Assembly: GCF_025152745.1 (NCBI RefSeq) | Contig: NZ_CP104041.1 | Coordinates: 496,001 to 560,000 of the forward strand | Direction of reading: 5' to 3' | DNA length: 64,000 bases | Source of the DNA: Rhizobium sp. WSM4643 | GTDB lineage: Bacteria; Pseudomonadota; Alphaproteobacteria; Rhizobiales; Rhizobiaceae | Part shown: piece after piece, positions 24,748 through 32,401 of the stretch | Layout: every line of letters starts with the position of its first letter | Position numbering within the stretch: the first letter of the stretch is position 1 | Notes under the pieces: generated by a model | What the model was told of the DNA's origin: nothing | The model's input: the letters and a program-made list of their open reading frames with translations, nothing else | The model's database searches: none | Made by a program: the position numbers and the translations under genes

Positions 24748-25677
24748 ATGAAAACCGCCACGCTTGCATCCATCGCCTTGGCGATATCGATCTCTGCTGC
24801 CCATGCCCAGACGATCGGGGTTTCGATGTCAGGTCTCGATAAATTCAGGACGGCGCTTCTCAACGGCGTCGTCTCGCATGGGCAGACGATATCCGGCCTC
24901 AAACTCGTCACCGAGAATGCCAATGGCGACAAGGAGCTCCAGAAGCAGCAGGTGCAGAAGCTCATTGCCGACAAGGTCGACGCGATCATTCTTGCCGTCT
25001 CCGATGGCGACCTCGGACCGCAAATGACCAAGATGGCGGCAGATGCCGGCATTCCGCTGGTCTACATCAACAACGTTCCTTCCAACCTGTTGGACCTGCC
25101 GGACAATCAGGTGGTGGTCGCCTCCAATGAGAAGGAATCCGGAACGCTGGAGACCAAGCAGGTCTGCGCGCTCCTTAAAGGCAAAGGCCGCGTCGTCGTG
25201 CTGATGGGCGAACCCTTCCACGCCGCCGCCCGTGCCCGCACCCAGGATATATCAGACGTCATCGCCACTCCGGATTGCAAGGGCCTTCAGATCGTCGAGC
25301 GGCAGGCCGCCTATTGGTCGAGCGATTATGCCGACCAGCAGATGCAGGAATGGCTGTCGGCCGGCGTCAAGTTCGACGCGGTCATCGCCAATAATGACGA
25401 GATGGCGCTCGGCGCGATCCGGGCCATGAAGAAGGCCGGCATGCCGATGAAAGATGTCGTCGTCGCCGGCGTCGACGCGACCGACGACGCGCTCGCCGCC
25501 ATGGTGGCCGGTGATCTCGACGTGACCATTCTCCAGAGCGCCGTCGGACAGGGCGCTGCCGCTGTCGACGCCGCCACGAAGTTGATCCGCAAAGAGAAGG
25601 TGCCGCGCGAAAACGACGTTCCTTTCGAACTCGTCACACCTGAGAACATTGCCACCTATCTGCCGAAGAGCCAGTGA
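24748..25677 (+). CDS. Periplasmic sugar-binding protein (RbsB/ChvE-like), paired with chemoreceptor
   Basis: A 309-residue type I periplasmic binding protein with signal peptide [20 protein letters not shown]. The mature start [20 protein letters not shown] and the later [30 protein letters not shown] are typical of the ribose/galactose/xylose group (peripla_BP_4). No permease or ATPase gene follows; instead a methyl-accepting chemotaxis protein gene starts 13 bp downstream. The likely role is to present a bound sugar to that receptor. The ligand is unknown. The upstream region is notably AT-rich (about 24690-24725). Confidence 0.9.
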   Translation: MKTATLASIALAISISAAHAQTIGVSMSGLDKFRTALLNGVVSHGQTISGLKLVTENANGDKELQKQQVQKLIADKVDAIILAVSDGDLGPQMTKMAADAGIPLVYINNVPSNLLDLPDNQVVVASNEKESGTLETKQVCALLKGKGRVVVLMGEPFHAAARARTQDISDVIATPDCKGLQIVERQAAYWSSDYADQQMQEWLSAGVKFDAVIANNDEMALGAIRAMKKAGMPMKDVVVAGVDATDDALAAMVAGDLDVTILQSAVGQGAAAVDAATKLIRKEKVPRENDVPFELVTPENIATYLPKSQ

Positions 25678-25690
25678 GCACAAGAGGATT

Positions 25691-27838
25691 ATGATGTTGC
25701 ATTTCTGGAATAAATTCGGCATTCGCGCACAGATCACATCCGGCTTCGTGCCGCTGATCCTGTTGATGAGCCTGCTCACGGTCAGTGCGATCTCCGGCAT
25801 GAACGGACTCGCCTCGATCTTTGCGTCTTATCGCGCCACTGCCGGCCAAAGTCTCGCCATCTCGGACTACAGCGACCAGCTGCACGAGATTCAGATGTCG
25901 GCGGAAGCCTTCCGCTCTACCCCGACGCAAGAAGTCGTCGATCGCTTCCGCGCCGGCGTGAAGGCCTTCGACGCCGACGATCCGCGTTTTGCCGGCAACA
26001 AGGACCTACAGTCCGGCCTTGCGGCGATCCGACAGGACATTGCCGCCTATGGCAAGGCTTTCGAAGAGATCGTTGTCCTTCAGGCCAGGCGTGACGCCTT
26101 GATCTCCAAGGTCACCGAATTCGGCCCCTGGACCAGCATCGCGCTCAACGACGTCGTGCGCAGCGCCTGGCGCCAGAACGATGTGGCCCTGCTGCAGATG
26201 ACGGCGGCGACACTGGAGGCTCTGAACCGCAGCCTCTATTTCTCCGAGCGCTTCGTGCATTCCAACGATTTTGCCGCCTATGACACGGCGCAGACGGCAC
26301 TGGCCGAAGCGCTTACGCTCAACGAAGCCGCCGCCAAGGCCGCGAAGAACGAACTGCAAAAGAAGCGCCTGATGGGCGCCGGCCAACTGATGCAGAACTA
26401 CACCGCCCGTCTCGGCGACATGAAGGACGTGCTGCAGGCCTCGGGCAACATCCGCCAGATGCAGCTCAGCGTGCTCGCGCCGAAAATCTCAGGCGGCTTC
26501 AAGGATCTGCAGGCAACTGTTACCGGTGCGCAGAAGACCCTGGACGGTTCGGTGGACGCAACGGTTGCCTCCGCGACCAGTGCGACGCTCGTCATCAGCG
26601 GACTGCTGATCGTCATCGGCCTCGTACTTTCCTATTTCGTCGGCCGGCTGATTTCCTCGGCGGTGCGCAACATGGCCCAGTCCATGGAGCAGCTTGCCCG
26701 TGGTGAGGAAGGGATCGTGATCACGGGCGTCGAACATCGCCACGAGTTGGGAGCCATGGCGCGTTCGCTGAAGGTATTCCAGGAAACGGGGCGCGCCAAG
26801 CTGATCGCGGAAGCCAATGCCGAACGCGCCCGCCTGGCGGCCGAAGAAGAGCGGCTGCGCCAGGAGGCCGAGCGGCTCAGCGACGCGCAGGTGATGGAGC
26901 ATGCCTTCCGCCAGATCTCCGTTGGGCTGGACGCGCTGTCGAAGGGCGACCTCACGGTCCGCGTCGGCGAGGTCGATCATCGCTATGTCAGGATCCGGGA
27001 TCATTTCAACAACTCAGTCGCGAGCCTCGAAGAGGCGGTTGACGCCGTCATTCGCGCGGTCGCCACCATCCGCTCCGGCCTTACGGAAATCTCCACCGCC
27101 TCCAACGATCTCGCCCGCCGCACCGAGCAGCAGGCAGCCTCGCTGGAGGAGACCGTCGCAGCGCTGGGTGAGGTGACCCGCGGCGTCAATGGAACGGCTG
27201 AGGGCGCAAGCCGCGCCCAGGGAGTCGTGGCGACCGCCCGCACCAATGCCGAAAAGGGCGGCGAGATCGTTGCCCGCGCCATCGATGCGATGACGGAAAT
27301 TCAAAATTCGTCGTCAAAGATCGGCAACATCATCAGCGTCATCGATGAGATCGCCTTCCAGACCAACCTGCTGGCGCTGAATGCCGGCGTGGAAGCGGCG
27401 CGCGCCGGCGAAGCAGGCAAGGGCTTTGCCGTCGTCGCCCAGGAAGTCCGCGAGCTCGCCCAGCGCTCCGCCAACGCGGCAAGGGAGATCAAGCAGCTGA
27501 TCTCTACCTCCTCGGCGCAGGTCAAGACCGGCGTCCAGATGGTGGGCGAATCCGGCCTCTCGCTCGAACAGATCGTCGAGCAGGTCACCGCCATGAATGC
27601 GACCGTGGCCGAGATCGCCGTTGCCGCCCGCGAACAGGCGACGAGCCTGCGCGAGGTCTCGGCCGCCGGCGACCAGATGGATAAGGTGACGCAGCAGAAC
27701 GCCGCGATGGTCGAAGAGACCACGGCCGCCGCTCAGAGCTTGACGCATGAAACCGAAAGCCTTGCCGAGCTGCTGCGGCGCTTCAGGACAAGCAGCGGCC
27801 GGGGATCGGAGCATCGGCATTACGCGCTGGCATCCTGA
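25691..27838 (+). CDS. Methyl-accepting chemotaxis protein
   Basis: A 715-residue membrane chemoreceptor. I start at ATG 25691 ([20 protein letters not shown]) with AAGAGG just upstream. One membrane helix near residues 13-33, a long four-helix-type periplasmic domain to about residue 300, a second helix ([20 protein letters not shown]), a HAMP region and a long cytoplasmic coiled coil follow. The hairpin tip [20 protein letters not shown] (about the highly conserved CheA/CheW contact) is intact. No NWETF-like CheR tether is seen at the C-terminus. Its ligand may be delivered by the binding protein encoded 13 bp upstream. Confidence 0.95.
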   Translation: MMLHFWNKFGIRAQITSGFVPLILLMSLLTVSAISGMNGLASIFASYRATAGQSLAISDYSDQLHEIQMSAEAFRSTPTQEVVDRFRAGVKAFDADDPRFAGNKDLQSGLAAIRQDIAAYGKAFEEIVVLQARRDALISKVTEFGPWTSIALNDVVRSAWRQNDVALLQMTAATLEALNRSLYFSERFVHSNDFAAYDTAQTALAEALTLNEAAAKAAKNELQKKRLMGAGQLMQNYTARLGDMKDVLQASGNIRQMQLSVLAPKISGGFKDLQATVTGAQKTLDGSVDATVASATSATLVISGLLIVIGLVLSYFVGRLISSAVRNMAQSMEQLARGEEGIVITGVEHRHELGAMARSLKVFQETGRAKLIAEANAERARLAAEEERLRQEAERLSDAQVMEHAFRQISVGLDALSKGDLTVRVGEVDHRYVRIRDHFNNSVASLEEAVDAVIRAVATIRSGLTEISTASNDLARRTEQQAASLEETVAALGEVTRGVNGTAEGASRAQGVVATARTNAEKGGEIVARAIDAMTEIQNSSSKIGNIISVIDEIAFQTNLLALNAGVEAARAGEAGKGFAVVAQEVRELAQRSANAAREIKQLISTSSAQVKTGVQMVGESGLSLEQIVEQVTAMNATVAEIAVAAREQATSLREVSAAGDQMDKVTQQNAAMVEETTAAAQSLTHETESLAELLRRFRTSSGRGSEHRHYALAS

Positions 27839-27860
27839 CGTCGTGTCGATACGAGCAAAC

Positions 27861-27884
27861 GCCGCCGTCCGAAAGGGCGGCGGC
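27861..27884. terminator. Bidirectional terminator-like hairpin
   Basis: GCCGCCGTCC and GGGCGGCGGC form a 10-bp stem with one G-T wobble around a GAAA loop, midway between the convergent chemoreceptor and DUF3422 genes. No T-run follows on either strand. Confidence 0.6.
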
Positions 27885-27905
27885 GAGCGCGTGTCTGGTG
27901 TCGTG

Positions 27906-29168
27906 TCAATGGCTCCCGGATGCCGGAGCGTGCGGTGCGCCGGCAATGCTCTTGCGAACGTGACGAATTGCCGTCCAGACGGCGAAAAGCACGACCGGGA
28001 TGGCTCCGAGGACGGCGAGCTTCGCCATGTGCGGATCAACGCCCAGTTCGGAAATGCTTTCCAGGCAGATCTTCGCCAGCCCGACGGTGTAGTAGGTGAT
28101 GGCGATGACGGAGAAGCCTTCGACCGCCTGCTGGATATGCACCTGGATCCGCGCCCTCTCTTCCATCGAGGTCAGTAGCGAGGCGTTCTGATCTTCGAGC
28201 TGAACCTGCACGGTCGTCCGGAGAAGGTCTCCGGCCAGGCTCACACGTTCGGCCAGTTCGTCGAGGCGGCGTTCGGCGGCTTCGACCGAGCGGACGGCTG
28301 GTTGAAACCGCCGGTCGATGAAGGTGCCGATCCTCTGACGCTGCTCGACGCGCACCTCGCGAAGCTCCGACGTTCTGCTTGCGACGATCTCGGCATAGGC
28401 TTTCGTCGCGCCGAAGCGGTGGCGAGCGAGCGCTGAGAAGTTGAGCACATCCGACGAGAGCTTGGTGACCTCGGAAAGCAGGGCTTTGTCGACCTTGACC
28501 GCGCTTTGCATGTGCGCGATCAGCAGGTCGAGGCGCCGGTCGAAGACGGAAAGCTTCGACACCGTCTCGCGCGCCATCGGCAACGCCAGCAACGCCATCA
28601 TCCGGTATGTCTCGATCTCCAGGAAACGCCTGACCATGCGGCCGGTGCGATAGGCATTGAGGTTGCGGTTGAAGAACAGGAATTCCACGAAGCCGCTGTC
28701 GGTCAGGCGGAAATTCGAATGCACTTCCGCATCGCCGCCGCCGACTTGCGAGGCGACATAATCAAGCTTCGGTTTTTCCGGACGCTGCCCGTCCTTCTCG
28801 TCGCGCACCAGCACCCGGACGGCCGCGATGACCTTCCCGTCGATCTGACGGCAGCATGTCTGAAAGGCTTCCGGCGGGTTGCTGCCGGGTTCGGCCGATG
28901 CCGGAACGACGAAGGTGAGGGTCAGGAACTCGGTATGCGCCTCCCACTTCAGCCGGCCGTCGCCGATGCGGCCGATGCCGTGGTTGCCTTCGCGGGTCGT
29001 GGAGACATCCTCCAGTCCCGGCAGGGAATTCGGTATCTGAGGAGGGGCATTCACGCCGACGATGGCGACGTGCCACACATCCGTGTCGCCATCGAAGTAA
29101 AGCGACGGCCGCGCGTGGAGCTCGTTGTGAAGCTCTCTTCGCAGCGGATGCTCGGAGCCCATCGGCAT
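27906..29168 (-). CDS. DUF3422-family membrane protein
   Basis: A 420-residue protein that fits the DUF3422 family. The N-terminus HPLRRELHNELHARPSLYFDGDTDVWHVAIVG is the family signature as I recall it. A soluble alpha/beta region and a long coiled-coil stretch (residues about 230-340) lead to two C-terminal membrane helices (FSVIAITYYTVGLAKICLES and LAVLGAIPVVLFAVWTAI). The closing VRKSIAG follows. Function is unknown; the two-helix C-terminus after a coiled coil is reminiscent of CorA-like membrane anchors, which is only a shape comparison. It is a single gene with convergent and divergent neighbours. Confidence 0.85.
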   Translation of the reverse strand: MPMGSEHPLRRELHNELHARPSLYFDGDTDVWHVAIVGVNAPPQIPNSLPGLEDVSTTREGNHGIGRIGDGRLKWEAHTEFLTLTFVVPASAEPGSNPPEAFQTCCRQIDGKVIAAVRVLVRDEKDGQRPEKPKLDYVASQVGGGDAEVHSNFRLTDSGFVEFLFFNRNLNAYRTGRMVRRFLEIETYRMMALLALPMARETVSKLSVFDRRLDLLIAHMQSAVKVDKALLSEVTKLSSDVLNFSALARHRFGATKAYAEIVASRTSELREVRVEQRQRIGTFIDRRFQPAVRSVEAAERRLDELAERVSLAGDLLRTTVQVQLEDQNASLLTSMEERARIQVHIQQAVEGFSVIAITYYTVGLAKICLESISELGVDPHMAKLAVLGAIPVVLFAVWTAIRHVRKSIAGAPHAPASGSH

Positions 29169-29361
29169 GGAAATGCACCTCTATACGGTAGGCAGTCGCC
29201 GGGTCGCCTGATGTAACCGGGTTGCCGGCATGTGTGAATTGACCATGGCGCCTGCGAGCCGGCGAAGGCCGACAACGCCTATAGCCTCTCCCGAACCGCG
29301 TGTCACCATGCCTTCACCATCGGGTGGCGGCACTGCGCATGCCTTCGCACCGACCGTTCAT

Positions 29362-30723
29362 TTAGAGCAAGCGCCAGCCGATGAAGCTTCCAAGCAGTTG
29401 CACACTACCGCCGGCCGACATCGCGATGATGAAGGCGGTTTCGGCTTCGCCGAGGAAGGCGAAGACCGCGCCCAGTATGGCGACGCCGATCGTCGCTCCC
29501 ACCATGCGGGCGACGTTGATCAAGGCGCTCGCCGTGCCGGCGCGATCTGATGTCACGGTGGAGACGGCCACCGCCGTCAGCGGTCCTGTCGCCGTGCCCA
29601 TCCCGACCCCGGTCAGCAACAGTCCGATCTCTTCGGCAATGAACCAGTCCGCCAGAAAGGCGGCGCCGAGCAGCAGATTGCCGAGACCCATCAAGGCGAG
29701 CCCCGCGGATATGGCCTTCTTCTTCCCCAGGCGCTCCGAGATCGCGCCGGAGAAGGGAGAGATCGCGATGAAGCTGATCGCCATCGGCAGCAGCGATAGC
29801 CCGACCTCGACCGACGCCAGCCGGCCGAGGCCGAGGGAGGCGAGCGGAAAGAGGAAGAGCGTGCCGTACATGCCGAAAGTCATCGCCGCCGTTCCCAGCA
29901 TCGCGCCGCGGAATTGGCTGCCGGAGAACATCGAGATTGGAACCAGCGCCGTCTGTTCCAGCCGCCGCTCGACCCTGACGAAGAGCAAGAGAAACAGCGC
30001 GCCGGCGATGGCCAGCAGGGACGTCCAGAGGGGCGGCAGGTGCGACGATTCGATCGCGGCGAGCGTCATGACCATGAGGGCAGCGATCCCCAGCAACTGA
30101 CCGAGCATGTCGAAGGATCGGCCCTGCCGATCCGCGCTCTCGGGAACGAAGAGCCGCGCTCCGGCCGCCGCAGTCAGTCCGATGGGGATGACGACGAAGA
30201 AGACGGATCGCCAACCGAAATCACGGATGAGGAAGCCGCCGAGGCTCGGGCCGATCGCCAGCGACATGCCGTTGCAGCCGGCCCAGATTCCGAGCGCTCG
30301 GGCACGGATTTTCTCATCCCGGTAGATGACCCGGATTAACGAAAGCGAAGCGGGCAGGAGCAGGGCGGAGCCGAAGCCGGTCAAGGCTCTCGCCGCGACG
30401 AGGATCGCAATGGTCGAGGCGAATGCACAGCCAAGGCTCGCCAAGGCAAAGACAGCGCAGCCGATCATGAACATTAGACGTCGGCCGTAAAGATCGGCGA
30501 ACAAGCCGCCGCTGATGAGAAGTGCTGCGTAGACGAGATTGTAGGCGTCAACGACCCATTGCAGTTCAGTGACGGAGACCTTGAGGCCGACCCCTATTGG
30601 CTGAACCGCCAGATTGACCACCGATGTATCGACCTGTGCCACGATCACGCCAAGGCACAGTATGGCGAGAGCGGCGGGCCTCAGCTGCGAGTGAGACCCG
30701 GTGTTTTGTTCGATTGAATTCAT
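29362..30723 (-). CDS. MFS drug/metabolite exporter, DHA2 (14-TM) family
   Basis: A 453-residue major facilitator with about 14 membrane helices, as in EmrB/QacA exporters that use the proton gradient. Motif A-like GLFADLYGRRLMFMIG lies between helices 2 and 3, and the early VDTSVVNLAVQPIG matches the DHA2 motif D1 region. ARALTGFGSALLLPASLSLI is motif B/C-like. No adaptor protein or regulator gene adjoins it. Substrate is unpredictable from sequence. Confidence 0.9.
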   Translation of the reverse strand: MNSIEQNTGSHSQLRPAALAILCLGVIVAQVDTSVVNLAVQPIGVGLKVSVTELQWVVDAYNLVYAALLISGGLFADLYGRRLMFMIGCAVFALASLGCAFASTIAILVAARALTGFGSALLLPASLSLIRVIYRDEKIRARALGIWAGCNGMSLAIGPSLGGFLIRDFGWRSVFFVVIPIGLTAAAGARLFVPESADRQGRSFDMLGQLLGIAALMVMTLAAIESSHLPPLWTSLLAIAGALFLLLFVRVERRLEQTALVPISMFSGSQFRGAMLGTAAMTFGMYGTLFLFPLASLGLGRLASVEVGLSLLPMAISFIAISPFSGAISERLGKKKAISAGLALMGLGNLLLGAAFLADWFIAEEIGLLLTGVGMGTATGPLTAVAVSTVTSDRAGTASALINVARMVGATIGVAILGAVFAFLGEAETAFIIAMSAGGSVQLLGSFIGWRLL

Positions 30724-30738
30724 GACGCTGCCTTTCCC

Positions 30739-30782
30739 TTACAGCGCCGCATGTCTTTTCAGACGCGTAAAGGACGCTGTAA
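30739..30782. repeat. 44-bp palindromic repeat, copy B
   Basis: Same length and ends (TTACAGCG...CGCTGTAA) as the copy at 14442-14485, with a few internal changes that partly keep the inner stem. It lies just upstream of the MFS gene. Confidence 0.8.
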
Positions 30783-30859
30783 CGATTTGAAGGAAGACGT
30801 AGCGTGGTTCAGGCTGTCGACAATTCGAAACTGGCCGAAGTGTCCGTGGGGAAAGAAAA

Positions 30860-30888
30860 AGCCACGGCCCTGTTGCGAGGCCGTGGCT
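30860..30888 (-). terminator. Rho-independent terminator of binding-protein gene
   Basis: AGCCACGGCC (30860-30869) pairs perfectly with GGCCGTGGCT (30879-30888). On the minus strand the stem is followed by TTTTTCTTT, making a classic intrinsic terminator 38 bp after the binding-protein stop. Confidence 0.9.
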
Positions 30889-30926
30889 GCTGCATGCGCG
30901 CATCATGCGGGACGACGCATGACCGG

Positions 30927-32210
30927 TTACTTGGCGGCGAGCGCCACGTTGACCTTGTCGACGTCGGCACTCATTGCCTTGAAGGTCTCGTCGAGGGAAA
31001 GCTCGCCGACGATCAACTGGCTCATCCTCTGGACGATGAGCTGATAGATGGCGGAGGATCCCTTGAGACGTTCCAGGTCCCGGGCTGCCTGCGGCACGCT
31101 GTTGCGGCTTGCGAGGAAGACGGCCATCGCCTCCTTGGCATTCTTGCTCTCGAGCTTGTATTGCGGATCCTTGATGTCGGCGCCCGTCAGGATGACGTAG
31201 TTTTCAGCGATTTCACGCTGGACCTTTTCAGAGCCGAGGAACTCGATGAAGGCGGCCACGGCCTCCGGAGACTTAGTGCGCTTGAAGCCGACGATCGCAG
31301 TTCCGCCAGGCATCGCATAGCAACCGGCATCGCCGCACGGCGCGCCGATCGCCGTCCAGTCGAATGCGTCGCCGATCTTCTTCTGGAACGGATTGACCAT
31401 CCAGTTGCCGGCGAGATAGGTCACGACGTTGCCGTTGACGAACTCGTCGCCCATGTTCTTGTACTGGGTTCCGCCGGCAGCCCCCCACATTTCCTTGGGG
31501 AATGAGCCGTCCTTCGTCCAGCCGTAGAGATCCGTGACATAACGCTTGGCGGCATCGTCGGGGAAGAAGAACTTGCCGTCCTTGACGTAGTTCGAGCCGT
31601 AGGAGAATGCCGCGCCGGAAAAGCGGTGGCCCGAGCGATCCATCGTGAAGGGTATCTGAGCGCCGGTCGCCTTGGCGACGCGCGCGGAGGCTTCGACGAT
31701 ATCCTTCAGCGTGGCGGTGGGCTTCGGAAGCGGTTCGCCAGCCTGTTCGAACAGCGTCTTGTTGACGAAGGGTAGGTTGAAGGTTTGCGACGCGATATAG
31801 CCGTTGATCGACTGCGGGTCGTTGACGCCGGGGAAGCGAAGCGTGTTCAGGCTGTCGCCGTGCAGCTTGGCGAAACCGTCCGGGTCCTTCATGTAAGGAC
31901 GCATGTCGAGGTAATAGGGCGCCAGCTGCCAGTCGGTGATCTTGGCAATGTCAGGACCTTCGCCGACGGCAAGCTGTACCGGCAACTGCTTGGCGACCGC
32001 ATCATAGCCCGACGAGACGAAATTGACCTTGACGTCGGGATGCGCCGTCTCGAATTCTTTGCTGAGCGCTTCCATCCGCTCGACGTAAGCCTGGTCGTCG
32101 TCGGTGAACAGAAAGGTGATCGTCTTGGTTTCCGCCATGGCCGCGCCGGCCCATGCGAAAGAAACGGTAGCCAGCGCCAGTGCGAGGGCTCCTGAGAGAT
32201 AGGTTTTCAT
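30927..32210 (-). CDS. Sugar ABC solute-binding protein (family 1), pectin locus
   Basis: A 427-residue periplasmic binding protein. The start at 32210 (MKTYLSGALALALATVSFAW) is preferred over an ATG two codons earlier because GGGAGG then sits six bases upstream. The signal peptide ends at GAAMA. The mature region ETKTITFLFTDDDQAYVERMEALSKEFE and the DIAKITDWQLAPYYLDM block are CUT1-like. It is divergent from the GH105/GH28/permease operon, which lacks a binding protein of its own, so it is its partner. The ligand is likely an oligogalacturonide or rhamnogalacturonan fragment. Confidence 0.92.
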   Translation of the reverse strand: MKTYLSGALALALATVSFAWAGAAMAETKTITFLFTDDDQAYVERMEALSKEFETAHPDVKVNFVSSGYDAVAKQLPVQLAVGEGPDIAKITDWQLAPYYLDMRPYMKDPDGFAKLHGDSLNTLRFPGVNDPQSINGYIASQTFNLPFVNKTLFEQAGEPLPKPTATLKDIVEASARVAKATGAQIPFTMDRSGHRFSGAAFSYGSNYVKDGKFFFPDDAAKRYVTDLYGWTKDGSFPKEMWGAAGGTQYKNMGDEFVNGNVVTYLAGNWMVNPFQKKIGDAFDWTAIGAPCGDAGCYAMPGGTAIVGFKRTKSPEAVAAFIEFLGSEKVQREIAENYVILTGADIKDPQYKLESKNAKEAMAVFLASRNSVPQAARDLERLKGSSAIYQLIVQRMSQLIVGELSLDETFKAMSADVDKVNVALAAK

Positions 32211-32222
32211 TTTCATCCTCCC

Positions 32223-32238
32223 ATGAAAACATTTTCAT
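32223..32238. promoter_or_regulatory. Operator palindrome, binding-protein side
   Basis: ATGAAAACATTTTCAT is a palindrome with one mismatched central pair, positioned just ahead of the ribosome site of the binding-protein gene. Its twin is at 32364-32379. Confidence 0.75.
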
Positions 32239-32363
32239 CAATCGCGGCGTGAGCCATCGATAAACGAATTTCATATACTTGACATTCGTTCGGTCAAGCT
32301 ATTTTCTGCGGCACTAGTGAATGTTTTTGAGCAATTTGCAAAAATAGCCCGCAAAAAGACGTA

Positions 32364-32379
32364 ATGAAAATATTTTCAT
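32364..32379. promoter_or_regulatory. Operator palindrome, catabolic-operon side
   Basis: ATGAAAATATTTTCAT is a perfect 16-bp palindrome 22 bp upstream of the GTG start of the 840-aa gene. It differs from the first copy at one base. The centres are 141 bp apart, close to a whole number of helical turns. Confidence 0.8.
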
Positions 32380-32401
32380 AGAATTGCGGAGGAGGCGGTC
32401 T

